A stretch of 64,000 bases of DNA from Candidatus Poribacteria bacterium. GTDB lineage: Bacteria > Poribacteria > WGA-4E > WGA-3G. The position numbers and the translations under genes are program-made. The stretch's first letter is position 1. Every line of letters begins with the position of its first letter. Under the pieces are notes generated by a model, which worked only from the letters and a program-made list of their open reading frames with translations, had not been told where the DNA came from and did not search any database. Where the stretch lies: contig JAPPIG010000042.1 in assembly GCA_028820635.1 (NCBI GenBank), forward strand, positions 180,344 to 244,343, read 5' to 3'. Below are positions 1-9,203 of the stretch, in pieces.

Positions 1-266
1 CGCAACTGGTTCTTGATGATTCCGTACCACCGCGCGGTTTCTAAATCACAGGAGAAAACGCGACTTTGTTCCACTAAAATGTCAATTTTCTGTAGATTCT
101 CCGACACTTTATTGGATTTTTGTGCCCCAAAACAGAGTTCACCAATAATAGGAGGGGCTACGGCTACATAGTCAGAATCTCTTACTTTTTCTTGGACTAT
201 GGGATTACCTGCAAACAATGCAATTGCAATATTGGTATCAAGCAGATATCTACCACTCTGATTCAT
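1..266 (-). CDS. PIN-domain toxin (VapC-like), partial
   Basis: The minus strand from an ATG at 266 runs open to the window edge, giving 88 codons of a gene whose 3' end is missing. It begins MNQSGRYLLDTNIAIALFAG. LLDTNI is the first acidic motif of PIN-domain ribonucleases, and a GELCFGA segment near residue 50 carries the next conserved Glu. PIN toxins of the VapC family cleave RNA, typically tRNA, and are neutralised by a cognate antitoxin. The start overlaps the last 17 bases of the upstream small gene (250-480), the usual arrangement of vapBC operons with translational coupling. The frame is clear; activity cannot be judged because the C-terminal acidic residues lie outside the window. 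Confidence 0.82.
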   Translation of the reverse strand, partial: MNQSGRYLLDTNIAIALFAGNPIVQEKVRDSDYVAVAPPIIGELCFGAQKSNKVSENLQKIDILVEQSRVFSCDLETARWYGIIKNQL

Positions 267-480
267 CTATCTGCTCACATCCTTCTTCAATCGTCTGCTT
301 CATAATTTCCAAATCCTCTTTTGAAATTGTTCCTACAAGCTGAAGAAGATTTTTGCCGGGGTATTGTTTTAGTGGCTCAGCTGACAACTCTAATATGAAA
401 TCCAACACTTGCCTTTGTTGCTCAAGTGAAAGACTTTTGAGTTGCTGGACAATCTCTTGGGTAGTTGTCAAATTTTTCAT
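250..480 (-). CDS. VapB-type antitoxin
   Basis: A 76-residue acidic protein begins MKNLTTTQEIVQQLKSL and ends in an acidic tail with Asp-Glu-Ser-Glu-Trp. The N-terminal two thirds read as amphipathic helix (SLEQQRQVLDFILEL). The tail contains ISKEDLEIMKQTIEEGCE, typical of small antitoxins next to PIN toxins. A purine-rich stretch (AAAAGGAGGCAAC) precedes the ATG and gives a strong ribosome binding site. The stop codon lies inside the coding region of the following PIN toxin, so the two are almost certainly one operon, antitoxin first. Its exact DNA-binding fold is not evident, and the VapB label rests mainly on the neighbour. Confidence 0.75.
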   Translation of the reverse strand: MKNLTTTQEIVQQLKSLSLEQQRQVLDFILELSAEPLKQYPGKNLLQLVGTISKEDLEIMKQTIEEGCEQIDESEW

Positions 481-575
481 TGTGTTGCCTCCTTTTCATT
501 TCAATAACGATAAGGATTTTATCGCGCCAAAATACTGATAAATAGTTTACCCATAAATTGTATTCAGAATCAACG

Positions 576-2021
576 CTATTGAAACCGGACATATTCAGCA
601 ATTTCGAGTATTTCCTCTGCTGCCCACCTTTCTAAAAGGTATTTTTCTGCCAGCGTTGGTAGCCGATTCCGCTTTCCGCGAACTTGACGGATGAGGTTAT
701 CGGGGCGTGAAACTTCAACTGTCAAAGCCTTGTGTCTTCCATTTTCATCCTCCGATTCCACTGTCCAAATTGACTTTTTTCCAGAGTAGCATGACCTTGC
801 ATAACTACTAACACAGTGATTCATTTTTCTACTTTCATAAATAAGCTCGTCTGTGCTGAGAAGTTCCCGAATATGCCAGTATCTCAAGTTCCCCTTCTTC
901 TCACTTCCTACTCGGAAATGGAATTCACCGATTTCTGATCGAGGCCACTGATAGTGTCCACCTCTCGTTGCCTTACCGAGTTGTTTATGCCATTCATTAA
1001 CTTGACGAAGCAAAGTATTAGGTGTTCTCCCATTCATACTAAAGTTCGGTTGAGGCGGATCTATTTCCTCAGCGACTCCTCTTTCAACAAACACACGCTG
1101 ATTTTCGAATTTCTGGTTCCAAATATAATCAATAATCGGATGCACATGACTAACGTCTAACATCGGATTCGCTATAAAGAAGCGGATTACATTCAACCAA
1201 AAATCATCGTTTTTGAAATTCCCTAACATGCGCGTTCCACGGAGTGCATCCATTAACCGTTTATCCCCACCGAGTGCATGCACCTGTCCCCATCGAATTG
1301 CCTCCTCAACGCTATATTGCTTGGGTGCTCTAAGAAAATGGTGTGCCATCTTTTTGGTCAACGCAACCGGTATCCCTGGAGCAGTTCTGATATTTTGCCC
1401 TGCCCCGATATGTATATACCAATTCTGATACATCCCGTTTTCAGTTAACCAAACACTATCCATAAAGGATGGGACATCATAGGCTACAAAAAGGTGGTGC
1501 AGAAGTTCTCCAAACTGCCGATCGCGGTTATGTCTTTTGACCTGCCACGTATCAAGAGGACGAATCCAACTTTCAGAATGGTTCGCTATTGCTTCAATTC
1601 CCTTAATATAGGTAGGATCTTCTAAGAGATCGGAGTTTTGTTCAAGGCACATTAGAAGTTTCAAAATCACTTTTGGATAATAACTTCTTTCAAAAGCAAG
1701 TGCAATTTCCTTAGCCGTTCCATTCCTTAGTTCTTGGCTCTGCAATTCACCGTTATATATTTTCGGGATAATTTCATTCAAGTTACGCGCTTTCTTCTTC
1801 TCTGTCATTATCTCGGATGCTTTAATTGCGGTTACTATGTTTTGTTCATTTCTCAGTTGCCGAGTATTTTTATCTAAACCCCGACTGAAATTATGCTGCT
1901 GACACCATGTTTTATAATCTTCAACTGTAGATAAACCAAGTTGATGGATATGTGCTTGCATTTTGAGCGTACATTCTTCTATAGAGATTTTGGGTGGTTT
2001 CACTTTACTCTTTTTCGCCAT
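576..2021 (-). CDS. PcfJ-like protein
   Basis: This 481-residue protein has a basic N-terminus (MAKKSKVKPPK) and no membrane segment. The C-terminal region carries the PcfJ-family signature: residues 401-411 read NHCVSSYARSC, followed by SIWTVE at 417-422 and a strand ending in VRGKRNRLP near 446-455. PcfJ-like proteins were named from a conjugative-plasmid operon but are widespread on chromosomes, and their biochemical role is unknown. The conserved His-Cys pair suggests a metal or catalytic site, but that is only inference. An AGGAGG-like site lies about 8 bases before the ATG. The gene is about 95 bases upstream, on the same strand, of the toxin-antitoxin pair, so this edge of the window may be an accessory region. 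Confidence 0.72.
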   Translation of the reverse strand: MAKKSKVKPPKISIEECTLKMQAHIHQLGLSTVEDYKTWCQQHNFSRGLDKNTRQLRNEQNIVTAIKASEIMTEKKKARNLNEIIPKIYNGELQSQELRNGTAKEIALAFERSYYPKVILKLLMCLEQNSDLLEDPTYIKGIEAIANHSESWIRPLDTWQVKRHNRDRQFGELLHHLFVAYDVPSFMDSVWLTENGMYQNWYIHIGAGQNIRTAPGIPVALTKKMAHHFLRAPKQYSVEEAIRWGQVHALGGDKRLMDALRGTRMLGNFKNDDFWLNVIRFFIANPMLDVSHVHPIIDYIWNQKFENQRVFVERGVAEEIDPPQPNFSMNGRTPNTLLRQVNEWHKQLGKATRGGHYQWPRSEIGEFHFRVGSEKKGNLRYWHIRELLSTDELIYESRKMNHCVSSYARSCYSGKKSIWTVESEDENGRHKALTVEVSRPDNLIRQVRGKRNRLPTLAEKYLLERWAAEEILEIAEYVRFQ

Positions 2022-2275
2022 CTGATTCCTCCGATAATACCAATTTGGAATGATATTTACAAAAGTAAACTACAAGAAAAATATTAGGGAATTACTTAAT
2101 ATTAATTAGATGTGCGTTTAAAGGTAGTAGGCACGTTCCGCGTGCCGTAAGCGCCATTAATGGTAATTTAACGCGCATTGCCGTGAGTGGATTGGCATTG
2201 ATATGCGGTTAGAACTTACGCTTGATAGGGTATTGGAATTTTTAAAATTTTACCATGAAAAAACGGTAGAATCAA

Positions 2276-3526
2276 CTATTTTTTTACTGCACCAAAGGTG
2301 ACGCCACGCAACAAATGACTCCGCATCAAAAAAGTGAAAATTGCGACTGGAAGTAGGAAGACGAATGTTGATGCGGCAATTTTTCCCCAGTCTATGCCTG
2401 CCGACCCGGTAGCACTTGTAATAGATGGTGGTGCTGTTACCGCATTACCACCTGTTGATGTTAAAACAAGTGCAAATGCAAACTCGTTCCATGCTGTAAT
2501 CAGACAGAATACAGCAGTTGCAGCAATTCCTGTGACGGATTGTGGTAAAACAACTTTCAAGAAAGTTTGAAAGCGGGTATATCCATCTACAAGTGCAGCA
2601 TCTTCGTATTCTCTTGGGATTTCATCAATAAAACCCTTCATAAGCCAAACAGCGAACGAAACATTGAAAGTGGTGTAGAGCAGTATCATGCCGAAATGCG
2701 TATCTCGCAGTCCAAGCGCGTTATACATTAAAAAGATCGGGATTACGACAACAACGGGTGGGAGCATGCGGGTACTTAAAATAAAAAAGAGGAGGTCATC
2801 CTTGCCAGCGATCTTGAACCGAGAGAAGGCATACGCTGAGAGTGTGCCTAACCCAACAGCGAGAACAGTACTGCCAACACCGATAATTATACTATTGAGC
2901 AACTGATAGAAATACTTTGATCCACCATTTGCAAAAGCAATACAAACACCGATTGTTGCGAAAATGACTGGAATGACAAATGCAAATAACTCTTTTTTAT
3001 CAACAAGTAACTCGACACCAGAACTGTTGCTTGTTGTAGAGATCTTTTTTCTCCAAGGAACAAATAGGAGATAGGCTACTATGTTACAAAAAATCAGCGT
3101 GAAAAAGTGGAAACGGACATCTACCTGCGATCGGCTGACAAGTGGCTGCGTGTTGAAAAAACTATAGATGCATGTTAATACAAAGATTATATTACATATC
3201 AATCCGATGTTTCTTATCAGTACGGCACGTGACATTATAGACTTCACCAGGGAAAATAAGGCAAACAGGAATAATCCGCCCAGAGTCTGTGCAATAAAGA
3301 GATAAGTTACGCTCGGTACATTCTCTTCGGGTAGCAACTTTTGATAATTTTCCAACGAAATGCTGAAGAAAAACTTAGGAACTATTGTGTTAATATCTCC
3401 CGGCGATTTCAGCGACGTTACTACTATCCAGTAAATAGGAAGGATGTAGAGGATAACCGCGAAGACTATTAATACCATTAGAAGGTAATATCCAAATGTC
3501 TTTCTTTCTACTGACGGGTTTGCCAT
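2276..3526 (-). CDS. Sugar ABC transporter permease, MalG type, with extra membrane insert
   Basis: This is the second inner-membrane permease of a carbohydrate importer of the MalFGK/Ugp class. The C-terminal half holds the ABC-permease core, including the EAA loop EYEDAALVDGYTRF, which docks on the ATPase. At 416 residues it is about 130 longer than usual MalG proteins. The excess lies between the first periplasmic loop and the core, around residues 75-195, and contains about four hydrophobic segments plus a basic loop (VPWRKKIS). The start is 6 bases after the stop of the preceding permease gene, so the two are co-transcribed. No ATPase gene is nearby, so a shared MsmK-like ATPase elsewhere is likely. 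The substrate is not identifiable. Confidence 0.88.
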   Translation of the reverse strand: MANPSVERKTFGYYLLMVLIVFAVILYILPIYWIVVTSLKSPGDINTIVPKFFFSISLENYQKLLPEENVPSVTYLFIAQTLGGLFLFALFSLVKSIMSRAVLIRNIGLICNIIFVLTCIYSFFNTQPLVSRSQVDVRFHFFTLIFCNIVAYLLFVPWRKKISTTSNSSGVELLVDKKELFAFVIPVIFATIGVCIAFANGGSKYFYQLLNSIIIGVGSTVLAVGLGTLSAYAFSRFKIAGKDDLLFFILSTRMLPPVVVVIPIFLMYNALGLRDTHFGMILLYTTFNVSFAVWLMKGFIDEIPREYEDAALVDGYTRFQTFLKVVLPQSVTGIAATAVFCLITAWNEFAFALVLTSTGGNAVTAPPSITSATGSAGIDWGKIAASTFVFLLPVAIFTFLMRSHLLRGVTFGAVKK

Positions 3527-3532
3527 AACGTA

Positions 3533-4459
3533 TTATGCTTCTCCCTTTACACGATTTAGGTACTTTACATAGATATTACTCAGTGCCACAATAATAATCA
3601 GCAGAATATATGCCATAGCACATGCTTTGCCAGTATTAAAGTTCCGAAATGCAAGTTTATATAAGTTCATTGACACAGTTTCAGTGACAGTACCAGGACC
3701 GCCTTCACGTGTTAGTACATAAACAATATCAAACATCTTAAAAGCATCCATAGTCCTGAATAACAATGCAATAAGTAAAAGAGGAGAAACTAACGGCAGT
3801 GTAATCCATCTAAACTTGAACCAGGTTGAGGCTCTGTCCACATCAGCGGCTTCATAGAGGGATTTCGGTACCGCGCTTAATCCGGCAAGTGCAATCAACA
3901 TCATAAATGGTGACCACATCCACGTATCAACAATGACAACAGCAAACATTGCAATTTTTGGGTCTGTCGTCCATCCGATAGGAGATTTGAGGATAGGACT
4001 AAGAAAATAATTTAGCAATCCCGCATTATCCGAGGCAAGAATAAACCGCCAAAAGAGACCGACCACCACTGGAGATAGCATCATCGGAAGTAGCAGCAGT
4101 GTTGTGACGAATCCTTTTGCACGGAATTGGCGATTCAGCAAAAGGGCGAGACCAAACCCGATTAGAAACTGGGCAGTTACTGCTAAAATCACAAAGTAGG
4201 CAGTCGTACGAAAATAACCCCATATTTCAGGATCGGTAAGTAGCCGTGCGTAGTTACGTGCACCAATAAATTTCGGTGCTGTTGGCATAGAGGCTTTGTA
4301 ACGATGAAAACTCAAATAGAGCGACCACAAGAGGGGAAAGATGTTCATCAAGATAAGCAAAATCATCGTTGGCATGATGAATGCCATCTTAAGTTGGTAA
4401 TCGCTCATTCCACGAGAGAAGCGGTTGGTCTGCATATTTTTGTTGTTAGTCTGTAACAC
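3533..4459 (-). CDS. Sugar ABC transporter permease, MalF/UgpA type
   Basis: This is a six-helix permease of the binding-protein-dependent sugar importer family. The N-terminal helix (MAFIMPTMILLILMNIFPLLWSL region) and the EAA loop around SLYEAADVDRASTWFKFRWITLP are clear. The open frame begins with GTG at 4459; ATG codons at 4435 and 4408 are alternatives, and none has a good ribosome binding site, so the start is uncertain. It lies between the binding protein gene (4541-5857) and the second permease (2276-3526), all minus strand. A GC-rich hairpin separates it from the binding protein gene and probably reduces permease expression relative to the binding protein. Confidence 0.88.
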   Translation of the reverse strand: MLQTNNKNMQTNRFSRGMSDYQLKMAFIMPTMILLILMNIFPLLWSLYLSFHRYKASMPTAPKFIGARNYARLLTDPEIWGYFRTTAYFVILAVTAQFLIGFGLALLLNRQFRAKGFVTTLLLLPMMLSPVVVGLFWRFILASDNAGLLNYFLSPILKSPIGWTTDPKIAMFAVVIVDTWMWSPFMMLIALAGLSAVPKSLYEAADVDRASTWFKFRWITLPLVSPLLLIALLFRTMDAFKMFDIVYVLTREGGPGTVTETVSMNLYKLAFRNFNTGKACAMAYILLIIIVALSNIYVKYLNRVKGEA

Positions 4460-4482
4460 CAGCAGGCACTATAGCAGGAAAA

Positions 4483-4501
4483 GCGCGCTTATATAGCGCG
4501 C
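4483..4501 (-). terminator. Intercistronic hairpin after binding-protein gene
   Basis: A perfect inverted repeat, GCGCGCT and AGCGCGC around a TATAT loop, lies between the solute-binding protein stop and the first permease. On the minus strand it is followed by only four T residues, so it should act as a weak terminator or as an mRNA 3' stabiliser rather than a full stop. Such hairpins are common after binding-protein genes, where excess periplasmic protein over permease is needed. Confidence 0.55.
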
Positions 4502-4540
4502 CCATCCAAAAATCCAATAAGTTATATTCCTACAATCAAC

Positions 4541-5857
4541 TTAATCGTCGTAGTATCCTGCGTCCTCAAAGATTTCCTCATGTTTGCGGGCAATAGAATT
4601 GAGAGCATCTTTTGCAGATTTGATCTTAGTGATCGCCTCATTCCAGTTTGTCTGACAAACTTCTAATAGTTCAGCATATTCCGGCACTGCCCAGAAATCA
4701 CGAAGATACGGGAAACTTGCTGCAAACGCTTCGTTAAACGGCGTAGCCTTTTTGAAAGTATCGGATTGTAGAACCTCTTTATGAGGTGTAAATCCACCCA
4801 ATTTTGCCCACTTCTCTTGCACAGGTTTCTGCATGAACCATTTCATATATTGCTTAGCGATATCCTGTTTTTCAGAATAAGCTGAGACAGACATGCCTTG
4901 TCCACCGATACTAATATAGTGTCCTTTTGGACCTTTAGGTGCAATAAAAAAACCACTTTTATCATAAGAAAGCGGGTTAGTTTCAGCATTGACTACCCCA
5001 GGGAAAAATGCAAAATAGTTCATCCCCATCGCTACTTTACCAGAAATATACGCATTAAGAGTTTCTTGCCAATAGTAGTTCGGAGCATCTGGCGGAGCAA
5101 ATTTGAGCAAATCTGTGTAAAATTCGAGTGCTTTGACTGCATCTTTATTATTGACGTGTCCTTTCACTTTAAAGCTATTTGGATCTCCATAAGAGCCACC
5201 AAAACTCCACATCACTTGCTGAAATCCCATCGTAATGCCGTCATATTCTTTGCTGTACCAGGTTGCAATTCCATATAGTTGCTGCTCTGGGCGTGTAAAG
5301 AATTCAGCAATATCTCGGAGTTGAGTATACGTTTTCGGTGGGGCGAGAGGATACCCATATTTTGCTTGGAAATTCTTCATTTCTGTCGGGTCTTCAAAGA
5401 GGTCTTTCCGATAGACATAACCTGCTGCATCCACTTCAGCTGGAAGTGCCCAATACTTTTTACTCCCCTTCGGATATTCTGCAAAGGCGGTCATAGCAGG
5501 TCCATAGATTGAATCAACATCTATATTTTCATTTATCCAATCTGTTAGATCAATATAATGTCCACCGACAGAATTCCTACCTAACCATTGACTGTCTCCA
5601 ATTACAATATCATACAGATCACTCTTTCCAACAAATTCAGTGAAAACTTTATCCTGAAAATTCGGCCATGGAATTTGTACTACATCAACAGCAATTCCTG
5701 TCTCTGCGGTGAAGTCCTTAGAAAGTTCTTGTAAATAGTTTGCAGGATCCCATTCTGCCCAGACAATAGTTAAGGATTCTTGTGCGTCAGCCTGGAAGGG
5801 TGTCCAAATCATTACAGCCATCAGAATCAGGACTGCACTTATACATAAGCGTTTCAT
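4541..5857 (-). CDS. Extracellular solute-binding protein of sugar ABC importer
   Basis: This 438-residue periplasmic binding protein of the MalE-like family 1 class starts with a signal peptide (MKRLCISAVLILMAVMIW, cleavage near ADA-QES). Family features include the opening strand LTIVWAEWDPANYLQEL, the FTAETGIAVDVV segment, and a C-terminal KQYMKWFMQKPVQEKWA region. An AGGAG site lies about 10 bases before the ATG. It is the first gene of the minus-strand importer operon with two permeases. A monosaccharide, oligosaccharide or polyol ligand is expected from the family, but no ligand can be assigned from the sequence. Confidence 0.9.
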   Translation of the reverse strand: MKRLCISAVLILMAVMIWTPFQADAQESLTIVWAEWDPANYLQELSKDFTAETGIAVDVVQIPWPNFQDKVFTEFVGKSDLYDIVIGDSQWLGRNSVGGHYIDLTDWINENIDVDSIYGPAMTAFAEYPKGSKKYWALPAEVDAAGYVYRKDLFEDPTEMKNFQAKYGYPLAPPKTYTQLRDIAEFFTRPEQQLYGIATWYSKEYDGITMGFQQVMWSFGGSYGDPNSFKVKGHVNNKDAVKALEFYTDLLKFAPPDAPNYYWQETLNAYISGKVAMGMNYFAFFPGVVNAETNPLSYDKSGFFIAPKGPKGHYISIGGQGMSVSAYSEKQDIAKQYMKWFMQKPVQEKWAKLGGFTPHKEVLQSDTFKKATPFNEAFAASFPYLRDFWAVPEYAELLEVCQTNWNEAITKIKSAKDALNSIARKHEEIFEDAGYYDD

Positions 5858-6566
5858 TTCTATAACTACTCCTTTTGAATAGTGCTTTATGCACTGTTTT
5901 ACGATATGTTGGTGGTCTGCTGCACCAAATTTCTAAATAAGGATTGTAGCAAATTACATAAATTTTGGCAAGGGAATTTAAAAGTAAAAGGATGGGTGTG
6001 CAATTAATGGGACAGAGATTCAATTTGTGGAGAGTATATCACATTTTTACTGTTAGGAGGAACTCCGATTCCCGACAATAATCAAAATGGTCGCGATTCG
6101 GAGATCGCTTCTACCATCGAGGTGTAGGTCGGGTAAAGCGAAGCGAAACCCATAACTGTCAACTTAAGGAATCTATATATTTTTCTCACACTGCTCAACA
6201 CCGACTATGATTGAAACTGTCCCATATTTAGTCCCGTAGGGACGATATGTTTATAGAAAAATGTTACCCACCACCTCTTGAGTTCCGTAGGAACGGCATA
6301 GAAAGATAAACATATCGTCCCTACGGGACTAAAGAAGTTAATTGCCACGTTTTCTATAAACATATCGTCCCTACGGGACTGAAGATCCCTTAAAATGTTC
6401 CGAATATGCATAATGAGAAATTACCCGAATAATAAATTAATCTTCATACGGGACTGAAGAAAGAATCAACTAACGATAAAATTAAAAAACGTCATGTAAT
6501 TGTGAAACAATATTTTACAATTAGTTATTTAGCACAACTCGTTATTTCTACATTTGATTATGTATC
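5858..6566. repeat. Gene-free stretch with dispersed palindromic repeats
   Basis: No convincing gene is present in about 700 bases. Around 6054-6114 there is a hairpin-type repeat with the halves AACTCCGATTCCCGAC and GTCGCGATTCGGAGATCGC. Around 6229-6259 a unit reads AGTCCCGTAGGGACGATATG, continuing with TTTATAG. The same unit occurs twice inverted at about 6301-6332 and 6350-6380, each ending in a perfect ATCGTCCCTACGGGACT. The three copies have irregular spacing and mixed orientation. Small ORFs across it are products of the repeats. Confidence 0.7.
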
Positions 6567-7967
6567 TTACTGCGTATCGTCGTCCACATTCCTACATTTT
6601 AAATTTATATCGCCTCCAACGCTACGGAATTTTAATAGAGGACCATCACCGTTAATGATCCCTTGCAATTGCCATTCCTTTGGAGTTTCTTGACCGACTC
6701 TAATGACCGGAAGTTCGGATTTAATGTCGCCACCAATACTTCTGGCATCAAGTTTTGCTAAAATCTCCGACATCAGTGAAACAGTAATATCGCCACCGGC
6801 TGATTCTAAGGTCCAATCATCTTGGGGTTGTCCCAACATATTGGCAACGATAGAACCGCCAGCAGTTTTGGCTGTAACAGGACCATCGTTATCCAAACTT
6901 ATACTTCCACCTGAAGTTTCAACAGTTGCCCCACCCTTGCAGCGGATCAGCTTGACTGTGCCACCAGATGTTTCTGCAGAAATAGCACCGACTATATCAG
7001 TACATCGCACATTCCCACCAGATGTGATCGCGTCAACTCTACCAATGTTCTCTAATATCTCAATGTTGCTTCCAAAGGATTCGACACGAATATCACTTTT
7101 ACATTTTGTCAATTTGACCTTCCCAAAACCGGTGTGTCCAAAAACAGCACCTGTAACATTCTCAAATTGAAGTTTGCCCTTACCTGTTCTACTCTGTACT
7201 ATTCCGTTCGTATCAACGACAGATATATCGCCGCTTGCGGTTTTTAAATAAACGTCGTAATTGGTTTTTGGAATCGTAATCTCAAAATGAATGTTCATCC
7301 GATCTGCAATTTTTTTCCAGTCCTGTTTCTCCTCATTGAACTTTCCGTTGATCTGAAGTTCCTGTCCCTGTTCGTTAAAGTTTACCTGAAAGTCTTTGAG
7401 AATTTCAGTGGCATTTCTATCCGCCTTTAACTGTGCGGAGCGTCGGACGATGATGTTGACGACTTCACTCTCTGCTGTTCGAACGTCGATTGCCCCCAGA
7501 TCTGTATCAAGCACGAGTTTTCCATTGGTACCCACATTGAACGATTCATTGATGTCATCTAAAGTTTCCACGGACAAAAATTCAGGCATAGATTTGCGAA
7601 TTAAATCACCTATCTTACCCTCCCTCAATTCTTCGCCGATATTTTCAACAAATTTCTTACCAAGAATGTTGGTCATCATACTTTTTAAATCAGATGATAT
7701 GCTCATTCCCTCACTCAGGTAAGCCGCGAGATGACTACAGGCAATACTGATTTCACTAAAAGTGGCATCCTCTGGCAATGGATCAAAAAGCCCCTCAGGC
7801 ACCGCACTGATCTCAGTCAGTCTATTCAAAACCTTATTAAATTGGGAGATGCACCGATTTTCTCCATCCTTATGTGCTTCAGTCAATATAGAATCTTCTG
7901 CGATTTCTGCTGTCTGTTCTAATATCTGAAAGAGTCCGCGAATTTCTTGTTGTCGTTCTTGTTGCAT
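6567..7967 (-). CDS. DUF4097-family beta-helix protein
   Basis: This 466-residue protein has a helical N-terminal region of about 150 residues (MQQERQQEIRGLFQILEQ) and a repetitive beta-strand C-terminal part from about 150 to 445. The latter has serial turns such as TASGDISV, TSGGNVRC, TSGGTVKL, TSGGSISL, TAGGSIVA and SAGGDITV. This is the DUF4097/DUF4098 putative-adhesin beta-helix pattern. There is no signal peptide or membrane segment, so a cytoplasmic location is the simplest reading. An AGAGG site precedes the ATG. DUF4097 proteins often lie beside sigma or anti-sigma genes, and an ECF sigma gene lies 437 bases upstream on the same strand, so a regulatory link is possible but unproven. 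Confidence 0.75.
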   Translation of the reverse strand: MQQERQQEIRGLFQILEQTAEIAEDSILTEAHKDGENRCISQFNKVLNRLTEISAVPEGLFDPLPEDATFSEISIACSHLAAYLSEGMSISSDLKSMMTNILGKKFVENIGEELREGKIGDLIRKSMPEFLSVETLDDINESFNVGTNGKLVLDTDLGAIDVRTAESEVVNIIVRRSAQLKADRNATEILKDFQVNFNEQGQELQINGKFNEEKQDWKKIADRMNIHFEITIPKTNYDVYLKTASGDISVVDTNGIVQSRTGKGKLQFENVTGAVFGHTGFGKVKLTKCKSDIRVESFGSNIEILENIGRVDAITSGGNVRCTDIVGAISAETSGGTVKLIRCKGGATVETSGGSISLDNDGPVTAKTAGGSIVANMLGQPQDDWTLESAGGDITVSLMSEILAKLDARSIGGDIKSELPVIRVGQETPKEWQLQGIINGDGPLLKFRSVGGDINLKCRNVDDDTQ

Positions 7968-8404
7968 TTGAAATACCTCTGAATGTAAACGCTAAATTTG
8001 TCAATTCGTCCTGATCAACTTCAAATCACTGAACAATTCAAACCTACAATAACGCGTTGTGCGAGTTAACATTTGGTATGTTTATATTTCACATGTCCGT
8101 CTCGTTTGGGTTGAATTCCATAACTTTTCCGATTCCTGCCGCCCTCAAAGGTAGGAGGGAACTCTGATGCCCGACTACAACGGGTCGCGATTCGGAGATC
8201 GCTCCTACAGAAGATGAACAGTTGTGAAAAAACAACAAAACTGTCACTTAACTAGTGGTCTGTCTACTCTAAAATTGCGGGTATAGGTCGCGATTCGGAG
8301 ATCGCTCCTACAGAAGATGGTCCGTCTTTGTAGGAGGGAACTCCGATTCCCGACTATTACTGATACCTATAATTTTAGAATGGATACTCCACTAGCACAA
8401 GTCG
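7968..8404. repeat. Gene-free stretch with two hairpin-type repeats
   Basis: There is no gene here. Two copies of the hairpin-type repeat occur at about 8150-8212 and 8286-8356. Both combine a half reading GTAGGAGGGAACTC with another reading GATTCGGAGATCGCTCCTAC, but in the second copy the order of the halves is reversed. The same family appears near 6054 and 52153. Confidence 0.65.
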
Positions 8405-8989
8405 TTACAATACATCCCCATATCCTCGTTTTTCTAAAAGCGATTTTAACAATTCTTTTGCTTTGTGGAGTCGCCATTTCACCGTTGTTAACGGAAGCGA
8501 TAAAAATTCTGCGATTCGTTTCTGTGGCATATCTGCCCAATAATAAAGTTTAATAACCTCCTGAAATTCAGCGGGTAAGGAGTTAATTGTATCTCTGACT
8601 GCTTCATGAGTGGATTCCTGAACCAAAATTTGTGCAGGATCAGAAGAAGCAGGATCCGCCTCAATTCGCAATTCAGCATCTTCATCTTCATGAAGTTGAA
8701 ATTTGCTTGCTCGTTTTACGAATCGCAGTGCGCGGTTACGTGTAATTGAATAGAGCCACGAACCAAATCTGTTTAAATTATCCAGTTGCGGAAGTGCCTC
8801 AAAAGCAAGCAGAAAAGCATCTTGGACGATATCTTCTGCCTCGGTAGGGTCTCGGACAATTTGTTGAGCCACCGTTAGCATTGCTCGTTGATACCGTAAA
8901 ACCAATTCATCAAATGCTTTGAGATTGCCTGCAAGCACTGCAATTATCAGTTCCGCATCTTCGGTATCTTTCAATTCTTCTGTGCTCAT
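8405..8989 (-). CDS. ECF-type RNA polymerase sigma factor
   Basis: This is a 194-residue sigma-70 family protein of the extracytoplasmic-function group. Region 2 is visible as DPTEAEDIVQDAFLLAFEAL followed by FGSWLYSITRNRALRF. Region 4 is visible as LPAEFQEVIKLYYWADMP and the helix-turn-helix IAEFLSLPLTTVKWRLHKA. The open frame extends further upstream, but the ATG at 8989 has an AAGGAGA site 8 bases before it and begins at the conserved N-terminus, so it is chosen here. ECF sigmas direct transcription of envelope or stress regulons. No adjacent classical anti-sigma factor is seen; the downstream DUF4097 protein is the nearest candidate partner. Confidence 0.9.
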   Translation of the reverse strand: MSTEELKDTEDAELIIAVLAGNLKAFDELVLRYQRAMLTVAQQIVRDPTEAEDIVQDAFLLAFEALPQLDNLNRFGSWLYSITRNRALRFVKRASKFQLHEDEDAELRIEADPASSDPAQILVQESTHEAVRDTINSLPAEFQEVIKLYYWADMPQKRIAEFLSLPLTTVKWRLHKAKELLKSLLEKRGYGDVL

Positions 8990-9203
8990 CAAACAATTTC
9001 TCCTTTTCCTACATATTAGAGACATTATTGTCCGAAAAGGATAGTATTTGCTGTATTTACTGCAAGATGCGATACTAAAAAAATAAAAAATTTGCAGGAT
9101 TTCAGGTATTCCTATCAATCCTGCAAACATCATCTGGACAACACTTCTTAACCAGATAATTGGCGTGAAATCATCTGGTTAAGCGAGATATTTTATTTTC
9201 GCG

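Noticed and set aside
6229..6380. Possible CRISPR-like array of ATCGTCCCTACGGGACT units
   Set aside because: The units occur in mixed orientation with irregular spacing and no constant-length spacers; no cas genes are near.
6205..6411. Minus-strand ORF of 68 codons
   Set aside because: It is formed by three copies of a repeat.
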